Shown here: positions 63,399 to 64,000 of the stretch, in pieces | How the letters are laid out: each line of letters opens with the position of its first letter | How positions within the stretch are numbered: the first letter of the stretch is position 1 | Assembly (NCBI RefSeq): GCF_011742925.1 | Contig: NZ_WAEL01000008.1 | Coordinates: forward strand, 1 to 64,000 | Reading direction: 5' to 3' | Origin: Fibrivirga algicola | GTDB taxonomy: Bacteria > Bacteroidota > Bacteroidia > Cytophagales > Spirosomataceae | Length of the DNA: 64,000 bases | Translations under genes and position numbers: made by a program | The notes under the pieces: generated by a model | What the model was told of the DNA's origin: nothing | The model's input: the letters and a program-made list of their open reading frames with translations, nothing else | Databases searched by the model: none

Positions 63399-64000
63399 AT
63401 GAAAACCAATTTAGTAGCCGTTTTATCGCTGGGTACGTTGCTGCTTGCCAGCTGCCAGAACGAACAGGCCCTCTCTGATGCCATTGAGGGAAAAGTGAAG
63501 AAAGAAACCGTCAGCGTGACGGCCAAAGTAACGGGTCGGATCACGAAGATTCTGGTGCAGGAAGGCGACAAAGTTCACAAAGGCCAACCCGTTGCCAGCA
63601 TCGATATTCCCGAAGCAGAAGCCAAGTTGCTACAGGCGCAGGGTGCCTACACGTCGGCCAAAGCCCAGTACGAAATGGCCCGCAACGGGGCAACCGCCAA
63701 CGAACGCAAACAGGCCGATGCAGCCGCTTCAGCCGCTGGGAATCAGTACGCACTGGCCGAAAAAAGCTTTGCCCGCATTAAGAATATGTACCGCGATTCG
63801 CTGATCTCGGCCCAGCAGTACGACGAGATGCTGACCAAATACCAGTCGGCCAAAGCCCAGTTGACTGGCACGCAGGCCAAACGCGACGAAGTAGACGGCC
63901 AGGTACGTGCCGAACGGATCAAGATGGCGTATGGTGATATGCTCCGGGCCGAAGGGGCGCTGAAAGAAGTACAGGCGGCCCTGCGTGAAAAAGTGATCGT
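63399..64000 (+). CDS. HlyD/MFP-type periplasmic adaptor lipoprotein (cut by window edge)
   Basis: An open frame from ATG 63399 to the right edge (200 codons) encodes MKTNLVAVLSLGTLLLASC, a clear lipobox. The biotinyl-lipoyl-like domain follows (VSVTAKVTGRITKILVQEGDKVHKGQPV, landmark VEGDKV-type turn) and a long coiled hairpin (AKLLQAQGAYTSAKAQYEMA; YRDSLISAQQYDEML). It is the adaptor that joins the TolC channel to an inner-membrane transporter, probably an ABC-2 type or ABC transporter given the TetR-TolC-HlyD order. The C-terminus and the transporter are outside the window. Confidence 0.9.
   Translation, partial: MKTNLVAVLSLGTLLLASCQNEQALSDAIEGKVKKETVSVTAKVTGRITKILVQEGDKVHKGQPVASIDIPEAEAKLLQAQGAYTSAKAQYEMARNGATANERKQADAAASAAGNQYALAEKSFARIKNMYRDSLISAQQYDEMLTKYQSAKAQLTGTQAKRDEVDGQVRAERIKMAYGDMLRAEGALKEVQAALREKVI

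Noticed and set aside
1-64000. CRISPR arrays, tRNA/rRNA genes, transposases, prophage genes
   Set aside because: I looked for regular repeats with spacers, T-loop sequences and transposase motifs and saw none; short RNA genes could still be missed by eye.

Overview
The window looks like chromosomal DNA of a Bacteroidota bacterium of the order Cytophagales, most like Spirosoma and relatives. This is an inference from content. The signs are TonB-dependent receptors with a carboxypeptidase-like N-terminal domain paired with DUF4249 lipoproteins, TlpA-type thioredoxin proteins, Tat-exported Gfo/Idh/MocA oxidoreductases, a DAHP synthase/chorismate mutase type II fusion, a WbqC-family protein, ClpC, a surface protein of the gliding-motility/adhesin type, and several promoter-like TAnnTTTG boxes. 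GC content is moderate to high, genes are tightly packed, and no gene-free stretch exceeds about 300 bases. I saw no rRNA, tRNA, CRISPR array, transposase or prophage gene.

Layout. 1-11 kb: a surface protein cut by the left edge, an acyl-CoA carboxylase carboxyltransferase subunit, a Tat-exported Gfo/Idh oxidoreductase, two TlpA-like proteins in convergent orientation, a phosphodiesterase-like protein and two internally duplicated outer-membrane barrel proteins. 11-20 kb is mostly housekeeping: clpC, WbqC family, a CocE/NonD hydrolase, lspA, proline dehydrogenase and the DAHP synthase fusion. 20-27 kb: a four-gene minus-strand unit made of two tandem TonB receptor + DUF4249 pairs, with a near-identical 362-bp tract shared by the two receptors. 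27-38 kb: a small cysteine-rich lipoprotein, a second Gfo/Idh protein, an SCP2 protein, GH2 and GH78-like glycoside hydrolases, sucC and a subtilase. 38-41.6 kb: a YefM-YoeB toxin-antitoxin module with a recognisable operator, a GGCT-like protein and recQ.

41.7-46.8 kb is the most interesting part. An OmpR-type response regulator and histidine kinase are followed by a membrane-anchored coiled-coil protein, a membrane-anchored endonuclease/exonuclease/phosphatase-family protein and a Lys/Ala/Glu-rich secreted protein with a C-terminal basic-adaptor-like motif. Two promoters in this cluster carry NTTAAR hexamers at exact 11-bp spacing: four copies in one, and two in phase plus one out of phase in the other. 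The same spacing recurs beside a second two-component system and upstream of a beta-propeller protein. I propose this is a response-regulator box and a small undescribed regulon.

46.9-64 kb: a TonB-domain protein, a cytochrome c, a GH5-like glycosidase, a second kinase/regulator pair, and an operon of SDR, gluconate-2-dehydrogenase-subunit-3-like protein, GMC oxidoreductase, GH1-like glycosidase and alpha/beta hydrolase that looks like an intracellular glycoside oxidation/cleavage unit. These are followed by a large sortilin/BNR-type propeller protein and the start of a TetR-TolC-HlyD efflux operon cut by the right edge. Many gene ends carry strong perfect hairpins. The 9-mer ACGTACCTG is strikingly frequent. 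Functions are inferred from recognisable motifs only; no database search was run.
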